DNA from: Taxillus chinensis
Taxonomy: Eukaryota > Streptophyta > Magnoliopsida > Santalales > Loranthaceae
Assembly (NCBI GenBank): GCA_023512835.1
Contig: CM042090.1
Location: 19,684,356 to 19,748,355, forward strand
Reading direction: 5' to 3'
DNA length: 64,000 nt
The position numbers and the translations under genes were made by a program. Every line of letters starts with the position of its first letter. The first letter of the stretch is position 1. This document shows positions 47,053-61,010 of the stretch, piece by piece. Under the pieces are notes generated by a model. That model had not been told where the DNA came from and did no database searches. It saw only the letters and a list, made by a program, of their open reading frames with translations.

Positions 47053-50000
47053 AGGCCGAGTCAGTGCAGTGCAGTATCTAAATTACTATTTTGACCCTGA
47101 AATTACCATATGTCCATTTTAGGTATGATAGAGTGTTTTAGATAATGTTTGATTATTTTATTTTCAGTTTTTATTTTAAAAAATAATAATAATAAATTAA
47201 AAATAAAAAAATATTTTTTATTTTAATTTCTCATAAAATAAAAAAATATTATTTAAAATTTTTTATATTTAAAAATAATTATTCCTTTGATAAAATCTTA
47301 AATAAAATTTTGATCTTGTTTTATTCAAGATTAAAGTAGCATCCAATAGGTTAATGGAAGTATAATCTAAATTATGATCAAACAGTTAGGATTTTACTTG
47401 TGTTCATTGCACTCATTTTCTTTTTATCAGTCTCATATATATATAAATTGAATCATATATAGGTAATAAAGAATTATTTTCCCTCCAATATATATCAATC
47501 AATTGTAAAATATTAGTTACGAGGACCCGCTAAACAACTTAATTTTAATCAAATAAATGCATAAATCCGCGGCTTATCTATTAAAATTATGTTTTCTTAG
47601 TGATATTAAAAATATTAGATCTCCATGTAATTTTTTTTTAGAGGAGGAAAGGAGTTTGGAGGGAGACTTTATAGATGCCTAGAATGGTCTTTTTAGGAAC
47701 GCATTGGATAAGTATTAGTGAAACTAAAATTCAACATCCCAACGGTCACTCACGGAGAAAATGGGCCACAGAAAGACAGAAACAAATAAAATATGTTGAT
47801 GTACGAGTACGACCAACCAAGAAAACAAAACAACTAAATGAAAGAAAAAAATAGAAGAAAGTAGAAGTGTGTGGAGGATAAAATATGACCCGTTTTTATA
47901 GCCGTTGGGAAAGTGCACAACACGAGCGAATTGATTACATTTTGGTATGGGTATAATCGATGATAATATTATTGGAAAGAAAAAAAATTATAAAAATGTT
48001 TGATATGGAATACATAATTGCTAATATTATCGAAAAAAATTATAAATAATTTTGATATGAAATTACATAATTAATAGGTAACGTCATAACATCATATTCT
48101 TAAAAAAAATGAAGAAATTACGTCCACCCATAATTAATGTTGATTTCACCCGTGTGATATTTTTTGTCGTTTTCTTGAATACGTGTTTTGTGGGTACCAC
48201 CCAGTTCAATAATACACTTGTGTCCCAGTCGTTTGCCGCCAGCTCAACCCCAATTGCTGCTGCTGACCAACCGATCAAACCTTTTATTTTGCTCCGTTCT
48301 TTTAAAGATAATATGTATTTTAAATCATTTTATATTTGATATTAATTTTATTAAGCAAAATTTTAATTTCAAATATATTTTTCATTTCGTAGTTAAAGTA
48401 AATAATAGTTATTAGAATTACTTATATAAATATAAATATTATTGTAACATGAGAAGATAAAACAAAACCCATAAATATTTAAATTTAAAAATAAATATCA
48501 TTCACTTATAAAGGCTTTTAATGAAGTTTTCTTTTTTATAATAGTTCTTCTTAAATAAAAATAATATTTGCTTCATCAAATTTTGGTGTGATAAAATCCA
48601 ATGGGACAACAAAATTAAAATACAATTATCTGAAGCATGGAAATGAATTCCATCTTATTAAAATCATTATAGGAAAACTAGGTGAGATAAAACCACAGGG
48701 AATAGCAGTATATGTACTTTAAATGTGTTAATTATTGTAAATATTTTAGTTGAGATATTTTAATTTTATATATTATCTTCTTGAATGTAAGTATGTGTTT
48801 GAATGATGACATAATATTTAGAGTATGGAATGAGTTTTGTATTAACTTTTGAGTATGCTTTATTCTAGCCACTTGTTGAGAATTGCACACTTACATGATC
48901 CGATTGATTGTCATGAATAAGAGTTAGGTTGAAACAATAATGAAGTTGATAATTTTTTAGTTTTACACACTCACATTTATACTAAAACTTGTCTTGTGAT
49001 ATTTAAGTTATTCTCGCTATATGATTGAATTTACACGATTGAATAATATTTGATTGATGCTAGTTCTTTGATGTTCGAGTATGAACAGAAATTTAAGTGA
49101 TAGATGAGTGATGAAATCTTACTTTGCAGTACTTTTGTATTTCATTTCCATGATTTTAGGAATATTTTACTACATATCTTTATTAAGTTATAATATATTT
49201 ATTTTAATACATATTTTCAGTGCTTCACGAATTGAAAATATTTTGTTATTTAAAAAACATGTTAATAGTAAGAGTTTCGAGTCAAAAGAATGAGATTTGA
49301 AGTAAAAATAGATGACTTCAATGGAAAAGGATATTAGTAAGTCACGGCCGTTATCCCTTTATCAACACATGTAGTTAAAGTCACAATCGCAATGTTTTTG
49401 GAGCCTTGGCCATAGCTGCCCAAAAATATTTAAAAAAAAATAAAATATCTAAGACAATGATTGCATCGCCACAATAGTTAGCCAATGATGTTTGTAATAA
49501 ATTTTCTTGTTCACCCCTTATACTCTATATCTATAAATAGGATCTTAGGGGTTTCATCATACACAACTTTTGAGCTTATAAAGCCTTTTTAGGGTTTGAG
49601 AGAGAGCTTATATCACCCCCACACAACACAGTGAGTTGTACTTGAAACCTAACTACTATTCTTTTATCTGTTAAGAAATCTCTATTTGATATAATGTGTT
49701 AAAGATAATTGCTGATGTATTACATTGAAAGGTCTAAATAAAACTAGCTACCCTTCATTATATTACCACATGTTTTATGTTTTGGTAAAAAAATAAATCA
49801 AGGAGTACTTGTTTTACAAAATCTTTATTAAAAACACACCATATTTAAACAAAAGTCAATTATACGACAAAAAAATTTCTTATTAACACTAAGTAAATTT
49901 GGAGAGAGAAAAAACATAAAACATCCTATATTGGGACTAAACCCTTCCTCTCCACAACTCTCCTTTCTGCAACCATTCTATCGTAAATCCTAATTCTTCG

Positions 50001-50792
50001 ATTGCTCTTTTTTTCGCTTTAGGATCAAGACCAACATCAACACTATAAAAAATTTGAAGTAATTTTTGACATAAAACTTTGAAAGTTATTGTGAAGTATA
50101 GTAATTTTTGATGATATTGCAAAAGATTTAAAATAATTTTAGCATAACACTTTTTTATCCGATGAGATTCTTTTCATTCTATTAATGAGATATCAAAATA
50201 TTTAAATTATATTTTCATTATCTTGTCAATGTGAATCTAATGTATTACATTCCCATTGCAGTCATCGCCCAACATTATTTATGAGCTAACAAAATTCTTG
50301 GACATTGAAAATGTAACATAAATTTTTACATGTTTGAATTCAAAAATTATCAATTTGAATGTTAATATTTGAAATTCCAATTTTCATAAGAGTGAAATGA
50401 AAGTATAAATCATATTCAATGAAAATTAAATTGCCAATAGTTTGAAGAGTAGAATAGTTATAATTACCTATCTTGTGTCTATAAATAAGATGTACCGCAG
50501 TTGTAAAGTTGTGACTTTAATCTGTCTTTTTCATCTGTCTTTCAATACAATTTAATCTGTCTTTTTCGTCTCTCTTTACTTTTTCTCAATAATTCCCACG
50601 ATAGTATATCATTGAACGGAATTCATACTAACGGATTACGCAATATATACATAACATGAATGTTAGAGGTAACATCTCACATGAGGAAGACATGCATGAT
50701 AGCGGAGTAAAATTCTGAAAGGAATTTTAAAGAAATGAACTATATTGCCCTTATTTCTAATTGGAAATATGAATAAACCAACTATAGTTACT
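47053..50792. other. Intergenic, strongly AT-rich; two LTR-promoter-like segments
   Basis: Nothing coding is supported over 3.7 kb. At about 49.52-49.63 kb CTATAAATAGG is followed by a leader-like stretch with GAGAGAGAG and ACACAACACAG. At about 50.47-50.58 kb TCTATAAATAAGATG is followed by repeated CTGTCTTT words. Both resemble the U3/R junction of LTR retroelements, but no partner LTR or primer site is visible. A 61-codon minus-strand frame at 49937-50122 has no recognised domain. Confidence 0.4.
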
Positions 50793-53700
50793 TCAACGAT
50801 GTTGCTGCAACTCCTTAATCGCAGACCGTAGAGCATGGTTTGGGATGAGGTTGAGGTGGGAGAGTTTATGGCCTGTCATGGGTGAAGTGTCATTCTCACT
50901 CTCAAGCCATCCTTTAATTGCCTCTGCTTCATAAGTATAACCATCTGCTGCCGTGTGAGGATCCTCCATGACTTCCTGCAAGTTCAATCTCACATAATTA
51001 ATCCATGTAGTCCAAAATTCTTATTAAATTTGATCATCTTGAGTACTGATCACAGTGAAATTAGATCAAGTTAATGAAAGAATGAAAGGAGATTACCTGG
51101 AAAATTGGACAAAAAAAAGGATATGGAATCTGCACAAATTCTTTGGACCCCGGATGGAATGGAAATGAGGCTCCGCCAGATGAGACCACCATCCGTTCAA
51201 TCACTCTCCACACCTCAGACATGTCTGGTCGATTCTTCCTACGCATCTCACAGCATCTCAATGCCAAGTGAGCCAACTGTTTAGCTTGCACAAAAGGCCA
51301 GTCCCCAGCGGAGGGATCTAAAACATTACTCAAATTACCGTTGCACAGTGCATCTTGTACGCCTTGTGAAATCCCTGATGCCGGTGCCCCTGTCAATAAC
51401 TGTAACAATATAATTCCAAATGAGTAAACATCAGACTTCGGAGTAAGTTCTCCTGTCACAAAGAACTCTGGATCCGCATAATACACAGTTCCTTTAGGAT
51501 TAGTTCTGCAATACTCTGTGGTGCTATTAGATGAATTCCCATCCCCAGAGATTACTCGACAGATTCCAAAGTCACTGAGCTTGCTCACGAAATTGCCATC
51601 CAGGAGAATGTTAGAAGGTTTAAGATCGCAATGCACAATTCCATGAGGCTTCACGGAGTGAAGGAAATAAAGAACACAGCATAATTCAGCAGCGATTCGA
51701 ATTCGAGTTTGCCATGGTAGTGGAGCAGTGTTGTCTCTGCAGTGGAGGCGGTCTTCAAGGCTCCCATTGGGAAGATATTCATAGATTAGAGCCAAAGCTT
51801 CTGGACATGCTCCAATCAAAGTGATGAGGTTTCGATGCCTCAACTTACTCAATATGTCAATCTAAAAATCAACTCAAAGATGTGATGATATCATCATAAT
51901 GAATTTAGCAACCCCATAAACATGTTTGAAATTTGACAACATTTTTCCAATCATAATGAAGCAAAGAACAAAAACTAGTTCACACTTCAAAAAAAAAAAA
52001 GGACTTTAAGGCCAAAGTTCCATCCCCTAAAAGTTTAGGTGATAGCTTTCGGCCATCAGCAAATCCATCGCCTAAACCCTCATCGCTTAAAGGGTCAAGG
52101 TTTAGACAATGTATTTTAAAAAAAAAAAAATTACAATTTAGGCTAAGATATTCTTTTAAGGCTTTAACCTTTTCTTTGTTCTTTTTTTCCTGTTCTGAAT
52201 ACACTTTGTCGACTTTCTATTAGGTCACCAATCCCTATATTATTTTAACATATATACACTTAATTGTAAAAATTTAATTGTTTTAATATCATTTATGCTT
52301 TAAAATGTGTTATGTTATAAGGTAGAATATGCATATTATTTTTTTATATCACTCATCAGTGTAAATTGGAAAAACAATTTACCACATGCAGAAATAGTTA
52401 AAAAGGAAACACAAATGTCCACAGCAAAATGAGAGAGAGAGATTAGTGCACTGGATACTTACCTCTTGTTGATATTCTGCTGGTCCCTGTGAGCTATCAG
52501 CACGGTTCTTCTTTATGGCCACTTCAGTATGACGAAGAGTAGTTCTATAAATGCTCCCATATCCTCCTTCCCCAATCTTCAATGATGGATCAAAATTATG
52601 AGTCGCTTCTTCAAGTTCTAAAAGTGAGAACTCGGTGAAGAACTGAGGGATGCATGGAGACCTTGCATATTTTCGCCTGAGCCTTTCAGCTTCTTTGTGC
52701 GCATTGTGACGCTCTAACTGCAACTCTTCTAGTTCTTTTTTGTAATTTTGCAACAAATCTACTGCTGAGATTATCTTCTCCTCCAACTCCTTGATCATCT
52801 GCTCAGATTTCAAAACTTGGCTCTCCAGTTGAGATTTCTGATCCACAGCAACCTGTAATGCTTCCATGACTTCATTTCGCTGTTTCTTAATTTCTTCACC
52901 TTCTTCCTTTCCTTTTTCCAGTGCTTGCTTCATTTCCCTCCAATTCACATCCTCCATATCTAAGCTTTCTGACTGTTTACCCTGTTTATTAGTGGATACA
53001 GTTAGCAACTTGCACAAGACACCTTTTTTTTCAATATTATACACCACACTGGATTAGGAATATAATATTCTAATATATCAGCAGGTGACACCAAATCAAA
53101 ACCTACTTCTCTTTACTTGCCCCAGGGCATATAAATTCCTTTAGGAATTACATTTTGAAGGAGAAAGTATCAAAACGGCCAGGCTCTCTAGATCCCTAAT
53201 TTTTCTTCTGTTAAACTTGTTGAAATTATTGTATTGGGCTTAGCCCTTTAGCTCACTAGGTTAAATGAAGAAATACTTCATCCCTATTATATGCTTATGG
53301 CCACCTCAATGATAAGATACCTAGTATTCCCTTTTTTAACATGCTAACATGGTACAAAAGTAAGGCTAGCTTTGCCATCATCAAAACCTGGTCATCACTA
53401 AAATCATCTCCAGTTCCCATCATTGGAATCTTTTTTCCATTACAGGCTTGGATTTGCCCTAAGAATCATCCTACAATCTCCTGTACTCTCTAGATATAAA
53501 AATTAAGTATTTTTCTTAGAATTAAAGCTCATTTTTGTATGATTTCAAGTTCGAGAATACCATTGAGCTTGTTTTTGAATACTCCAACCCAAGGTTCAAA
53601 AATAAGGAATGCAATACAATATAAATTCAATGCCATATGCTGAGGCGGGTGCCTCAGTATGGTCAAGACGGACGCCTCAATCGTCTACTATAATTTTTTT

Positions 53701-56700
53701 AATATATAAAATTATATGAATTTATAAAAAAAATTATAAAGGTATATATTAATTTATAATTTAATATATAATAAAGTCAAATAAGCCAAGTATTAAAGTC
53801 AAAAATCTTATTCACTACTCAGTCAGATAATGCTAGCAGACAGGCTAAATAATTGCCATTTCCAAGTAATCATATTCTCTACAACAATCTCTAAAAATAA
53901 TGTGAATAATGGTATTCAGTGTACCGGTGCACACAGAGAAGAGGGGTTATGAAGATTCACATCAAATCGAGCCTGCGTACATAATTCTGAGTTTCTTTTG
54001 TTCCCCTCGCTTCCAAAAAACTGAACTGAATGATCACCAATTTCACTCAAACGGCATGAAGAAATACCGTGTGAAGAATTCCCTATCGAGATGATCCCAT
54101 CCCATTGACCAGAACTTTTACCTATGTCTAATTTCCTTGAAGGGGGTGATTTATGTCCAGCATTTCCTGTTGAAGAAAATACTCCATCTGAATCCAAACA
54201 ATCAGTCCTTGCTTTTCGGATGATAACATCACGATCTGGAGAGGCTAATTGAGTCAAGTTTCTTGATTGCAGCATTTCAGCATTTGGATTCATTGGCACT
54301 GAAACAGGCCTTGCTCCAGAATTAACTTCATCTGAAGAACCTTGCCTATGTATACATGTTACATGCGTTAGCAAGTCATTATAAGAATTAGTCATAAACA
54401 AGTTTCAGTGCTTGAAATCACATAGCCATGGTCCAGATGGATGTTATAAAAATTTAAGGCTTCTCCATGCATCTTGAGCAGTTGCTTATTCCTGCCACAT
54501 TTTAAAAATCTGTTTGCATGTGCACTGAGTTCTCAACTGACACCATATGCTTTTAACTTATCTCCAGTAATTCTAAATGCATAAATAAACATTCACAAAT
54601 GAATTCTACATTCTATTTATAAATAAAAAAACAATCTACATAAACGCAGCAACTTGAGGCAGAAATTAGTTCACAATTGCTTTTCCTTCAGTTCATGGCA
54701 GAGAGACGATCAAATTACAGGAAACAAACAATAATTGGCCAGACCTTGTGCAAATGAGGTGCTCCTTGCATATAAACCAAATGGAACAGGAAGAAGGTGA
54801 TTCTGACCGCACACGGATGGCTTTCTTAGACTTAATTTCCACCATTTTTCTGAAACGTTAGTGTAGGAAAAATAAATGCACTGTCGAAGTGTTCCCCAAA
54901 AAATATACTAAACAAGTGCAGAGTTTGAAAATTCAAATCAGTTAGCCACTGTGTTTTTTTTTATCATACAGTCAGTCACTGAATTTAATTTGTTTCCAAC
55001 AGTCCCAGCATGTTAAGTGAAGAGGAGCAGTATCTAAAGTGGCTAATATTAAAATGCAGAGTATTTGAATCCGTTATTCATGTATATGATTAAATTTCCG
55101 TCAAGGAAGTATATAGAAATGCCTATTTTTAAAAAAGAGAGCCATTTACCCCCAAATGGATCCTGGAAAGCCTTTTTTTGGCAGACCAGAAGAGTAAACA
55201 TCCTTGATTTTCTATAATACACCATGTTCTCATTGCTCATTAATCCTTAAGTTGTTCCATGGCCTTGTTTGCCAACAATAGAACATGTTTTATTACCAAT
55301 CATTTAGTTCTGCATTGTTCAGTAACATACACTCCTACGTTTCGGCAGTTCCATGATCAAGTGTGCATATATGAGTCTATCATATAATTGCTTTTTGGAA
55401 ATAGAGGTCCACTGTGCAACACATAAAATTAATTATTAAAGATAATGATGGCATGTACTTTGAGTAGTGCCTGTCCGCTGCTGCACCCATGACAAGGTTT
55501 TTGATCCCATGCTGAAAAATAAGTTCCACAATCCCCTTCTCAATATTGTCCATTTCGGTATACAGTTTCTCTGCCTGAACCTAAACCATCAGTAATGCCA
55601 GAAGACTTCAGAAAGTTTTGCAATCGTATCATCCTATATTTCCAGAGAACTACTCTATCAAAGTCACACTCCAACAATATTAGAAGTACCACCAGAGGGG
55701 AAACAATGTTAAATGGAAGTAAAATAAATAAAGAAACAGCAGTAAATGGAAAAATGACCTAATAAGGAAGAAGAATATTCCATACCCCTACTCTCTGACA
55801 GATGAGAAGGTAGCCATCAAGGATCTTATGCATCTTTTGCCTTTCAATTTCTCGGTACACATCAACTTGCTGTTCTTTCACGCTGTTTGCTGGAAGTTTC
55901 ATACCAACTGTGAACCGATAAATAAACAAATAAAACAGAAGTTCCATATAATTAAAAAAACTGTTCTTTGTAAGAAACAATAAAACAAAGGACAAACATA
56001 TGTTCTAAAGATTCCAAATACCCAATTTAATTAGTATAGAGGGAAACCCATAAAAGAAAACACAAAAACTGACAGTACTCCCCGCGGTTTTCTACCTCAA
56101 TATATATGGCGGTTGATAAAGCAGGCTGGTCCAAATAAACTTAATTTAACCACGATATCAGAACTAAATATAATAAAAGTACAATAAACTGGCTATATGA
56201 GATCCTCTGCGTAGGCTGGTGATATGCATATCAGAAAACCATGGTATATAATTGACACTGAAAGAAAAAAGGAACATACGTTCTAACGAAAACCAATTTA
56301 ACTAGCATAATAAAGGAAAACAACAACCCATAAGCTGATGACATCACACATTAAGGTTGAAATCAGGCCAACCTACGAATAGGAATTAGGAAACCAGTCT
56401 CATAATTCACACACCAAGCCCAAAAATCGAAAAAAGCTTAATTCAAACAAGCTCCGTTCATGCCGACCAATGATATCTGAAATCAAAACTGAAGTAAACC
56501 ACGAAAACAAATACAAAATACAAAAAGTTCCACGGTTTATACACTCGCTCAATGGGATCATGGGATCAGGCTGGTGAACATGAAGTATGCAGATCTGCCG
56601 CCCACCCGAATTCTGCAAAGCCCACCTCAGAGTGCCAATGCTTTCCTTCCCGTCCTTTCCCACTGCAACGTAAACCCTTTCCTCGATGACCCGAGAAACC

Positions 56701-56819
56701 GGATCCTCGGCAACCCTGTCTCTCCTCCACGCTATTCCTGACATTCCAACGTCGCGAGGCCTCATCGAATGGTGACTCCTCCGGGGAGGATTTGTAGGGA
56801 ACGAACTCAACACGGCCAT
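50793..56819 (-). CDS. USP domain-kinase-U-box protein, PUB33-like E3 ligase
   Basis: Plant receptor-like cytoplasmic kinase fused to a U-box, combining a kinase fold with probable ubiquitin-ligase activity. Eight exons, 835 residues from 56819: 56549-56819, 55786-55907, 55459-55580, 54745-54849, 53925-54345, 52463-52981, 51097-51861, 50793-50975. Order: USP-like domain (~45-200; ERVYVAVGKDGKES, ICILHVHQPDPMIP, NLVMGAAADRHYS), a Ser-rich linker, coiled coil (~360-455), kinase (~475-750) and U-box (~765-835; EVMEDPHTAADGYTYEAEAIKGWL). Kinase motifs: glycine loop IGEGGYGSIY, Lys in VAIKK, catalytic HCDLKPSN (Asp599, non-RD with Cys before Asp), DFG at 617-619. The start follows the family form MAVLSS; an in-frame Met at 56843 is an alternative. 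Intron 1 seems to use a GC donor. Substrate unknown. Confidence 0.9.
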
Positions 56820-56862
56820 GGCTTGAAACGCCCGACAAGACACTGCTGGAGTCTTCGACCAT
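56566..56862 (-). other. Upstream start codon overlapping the PUB33-like start, other frame
   Basis: An ATG at 56862 opens a 98-codon frame that overlaps the main start out of frame and runs past exon 1. If the transcript begins upstream, scanning ribosomes meet it first. Its product resembles no family and its extent is probably a by-product of exon 1 composition. It is listed for its possible effect on translation only. Confidence 0.3.
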
Positions 56863-59800
56863 TAAAAACCCCTCACCCTAGGAGTGAAACTCCGACATTT
56901 CCAACGATTACCGCCCCTTCCTGCTTCAACTTTCAATCATATCCCACCGATTAAACTGAATCTCTCTCTCTCTCTCCTCCCTCTCTCTCTCTCCCCCTCT
57001 CTCTCTCTGTCTGTCCAATGACAACCACAGACTCGTGGTTTCAAGGGGCTTTGAATTAATCACGATGGAGCCATTGTCTCTGTCGCCGTCAGTGAAACGT
57101 GAGAGTTTCTTGGGGACGAAGGAGAACGGTAAGAGAGAGCGATGGATATGGGCTCCACCTCCAGCGGTTAAACTGGGGAGCGGTGACCGTGAATTGTCTA
57201 ATGATGTCATTGTAGCTGCCGCCCCAACCTCAGTCTGCACTGCAGCAGCTTCTGTTCTTTTCACGAGTCCTTTAAAAAAAAAAATGTTCTTTTTAAGTTA
57301 ACTAGTACCGATTTGTAGAGTAAAATAAATGAGCTTTAATTTGACAAATTTGTAGTAGATGTTAAAAAAAACAAAAGTGTGGTTTTGTGCGACCGAATGA
57401 CATTCAATTTCTTCCAAACTGCATCTCTTGTTTCGATGGTCTTGGTATCATTTTAAAAAATAAATTTATTTTTAAAAATAGTTGATTGAAATAATTTAAA
57501 ATAAATTATGATAATTTTTAAAATAATCCTATTCATGCAATGGCTGAAGTTAATAATTTAGCATCTAAAGTATAGAGGTTTTAATATTATCTTATCCTCA
57601 TTCACATTGCATTAATTTAATCTATTGAAATCAATCCAGAAAAATTGCACTCTCCCTGAGAATTTGTAATATACTATCGGTGTGCATTATGTTTGCCCCT
57701 GAGCAAGAACAAAAATTAGAATGGCCCCTGTAGAACACGCGTATGTAAGTTAAATTAGTAAATTAGTTACATTTTAGTCTATAGTTCACGGATATGGTTC
57801 ATCAATTTTCTATCTAATTTGCTTACATTTTGCAAAACGAATATGTCATTTATGAAAATATGTCACTTGTCTTGAAAATTTTGGATTTCTTTTCAAATAC
57901 GTTGAGTGAATATATATCTGGCATGACTAAATAGGTCTCCATCATAAATATTTTGACAATTTTTTTTTTAATATCATTACTTCAATTATCAAACTCAATT
58001 CAACGTAAAAATGATAATGGACATAATTTTTTTTATCTATTTATGGTATCAAGAGCTCATTCGATACTCGCTTGATTCAATTCAATCTAATACTAAATTT
58101 GACACTATAAAGGTATGTTCATTATATTTAAGTTTGTTTAGTTAACTGGGTATTAAATTTGTTTAATTAAGTTTGGTGGAAGCTTGTGGGTCCATCTCAT
58201 TTAAGTGGAATGTCTAATTTGGGTATAATATATTTAATGTAATTATATATATATAAACTATAGTCTGAATATATTGCTTAATTTGTTTGTAATATATTAA
58301 TATTTAAGATTAGGAAATTGTTATGATTTAGTGGTATAACAATTACATTAAAATTTAATATTTATAAAAATAAATATTATTTTCTTATTAACTAATATGT
58401 TATTTACTTCATGTGGTAAGTTTTTTAGGCAATATAGTGACATATTGCTATTCGGGCTTAAGAAAAAATGATGACAGTAAGGCGATTGATAACGTGGTCT
58501 CTATCAATGTCTCAATGTCTATTATTACTTCAAATTGATATGAGAGGATAATAATAACATTTGAGTTAGGTTTGTTGTTTTATAATAGTATTTATTTTAT
58601 TTGTTAGTGGTGAAATGTTTTAAACAAGACAAATGATTGCCTATTTTGAACGCATAAACTAACTTTAAAAAACAACCAATCATTATAAATGTTTATTTAG
58701 TTTTTTAATTGAGCTTTAAATTAATATTTGATAAATTTTAAATTAATGTTCAATAAATTAAGTTTGAGTTATATTTTCAAACTAGATTATTGTTTGTGAG
58801 TCAATTTTATTAAAGCTCACTTTATATTATTTAGGGGGTCTATTTATTTATTAGATTCTCATTACTCATGTTTTTCAAACATGATTTGTATTTAATTTAT
58901 AAAATAATCAGAATAAAATAAAATATTATATGAATAATAATAAAAATCAATTATTCTATCAGAATATTAAAGATTTCAATGTTAAAATCTACCCTATACG
59001 TAAAATATCAAATAAGCCGTAACATTTTTAAATATACTCTATAAGTAAAATATCATGTTTAAATTCGCTAGTAAAATATGAGATGCACGCCATATTTTAA
59101 AATTAGTTAGCAATGCGACTCAAGAGAAGTTGCATACGTGTCGGGTTCTGTTACGTTACGACTTACGTATGAGTTTAAACATCAAGCCCAAGTTATACAA
59201 TCGGGTTTTAATCGAACCCGATTAAAAACCCATCGGTCTGACCCAACCCAACCGAACCTGCCTGAAAAAAAAATCCACACGTAAACGTAATCCAACTTGC
59301 AAAACTGCGGCCCACATAATTGGTCGTCGAAAGGAATATTCCGGTATCTCCGAGGGTTGAATGTTCTCATCCCTACCGTTGGTGCAGATGTCTCCACGTG
59401 GACGGGTGGATCGGTTTAATGGCGGGTGGGGCGGCATTTTTAGTCCGAATGAGACCGAATGGACGGCGGATCAGAGGCGGTGAACGACGGCTACGATGGA
59501 GAATGAATCCGTACACATGTCACATAAGTGCTCGCCCCCAATCACGCATTTAAGATTTTCCAGTTTTTCTTATACATTAATGTTGGATGTCACCGAGTTG
59601 CTTAATTACTTGGCTTTGCATATCATTTCTCCTTACCCGTCACACGTGTATGGTCTGGACATCATCGCTCCCAATCTCCCATCGCCTCATATTCATATTT
59701 CTCCAATTTTGGGTTTCGAGCGGTATTCATATTTTATTGAAATAAAAAATATAATTATTTTCATATTATTTTCATGACTCATAAGTTCTATTTTTGTGGG

Positions 59801-61010
59801 AAAAAAAACTGAAATAAAAACTCATTTTGAGTACAGACCAAAAAAGAAAAAAAACGCGACAGAAATCAAATGAACTTAGTTATTCAGTCAATAAAGAAAT
59901 AAAGTGAAACACAAATTACACACATACATGTGCGCGTGTGTGTTTAAAATCGTAAATAACATCAAAATAAAATTTAATTGAACATTCAGATATTGCGTTC
60001 AGGTGTTCGTACCCATGTGTTGCGTTCACGTGTAGAGGGATTTGTAAGGACAGAGGATGTCGTTTGTCATTTATGGTTTTTGCCATTTATGTGTGTAGTG
60101 TGTGATAGGATATTGTCATGGCCGGAAGAATATATATACGAGGTTGTGGATTTAAAATCATACGTGAGGTAGGTACGAATGTTGACAGAGTTGGGTTCTA
60201 GTACTCTAGCTGGCTATGGGCCTATGGCTAGTAATGCTTGCTAAATTTTATGCCAAAGATTTCTCCCACATCAACAACTGAATCAAGCTGATTGGTCACC
60301 TCGTTGAGCATGTTTGGTAACTTATTTTCTCGTTTTTTCGGCTGTTTTCTTTTCTCCTTAGCACGACCTTCCTCCACTACTACGATGGCTCTCTGCCCGG
60401 CTTAACCTTCCCTCCTGCCGATCTCCCCACCTAATGTGATCCGACTGGTGCGACCTCTCCCACTGGCACTGCCTCCTCCCCTTGCGTGTCGCGGCACGAC
60501 ACCCTCCCCCCTCGCGGCATGGCCCCCTCGCATGAAAATGTAAAACGAAATACATTTTACATAAAACACACGAATCAAATAAAAAGTCAGTTTTACATTT
60601 TATAAAAAATGTTTCTAAATTCAGTTTTCTAAGCAGCAAATAAAAACAGCACCAACATAGCTAGCAACACCATTGCGCTATTCATCACAGACGAGCAATG
60701 CCTCTTCCACGGCTCCACTTAATTCGAGCAGGCCACGCCGGCAACCAAATTCAAGTGGCGCCTCTCAGCTCCGCAAATAGATTAGCTAGTGTAATTTGAT
60801 CTGGAAATGCTGGTCTTGATTAAGTAAATATGTATTATTAAATAAAATTTATATACGTAATAGTTATCATAATAAATATTTAAATTTTATTTATTTGTCA
60901 TTGCAGATATTTGTTTATAAAAATAATTGAAACAAATATTGTAATATTATAAGTAGAAAAAATATATAAAAAAACAATCATATAATAAATATAAATACTA
61001 GTAGCACCGA
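56844..61010. other. Intergenic, no gene seen
   Basis: 56.85-57.3 kb is the leader and promoter of the PUB33-like gene, with CT-rich tracts at 56.96-57.01 kb. 57.3-59.1 kb and 59.75-60.3 kb are AT-rich. Balanced stretches at 59.2-59.7 and 60.35-60.55 kb have short open frames on both strands without a domain. Confidence 0.5.

Noticed and set aside
49937..50122. 61-codon frame with DPKAKKRAIEELGF
   Set aside because: Looks mildly protein-like at one end but is isolated, short and unmatched to any family I know.
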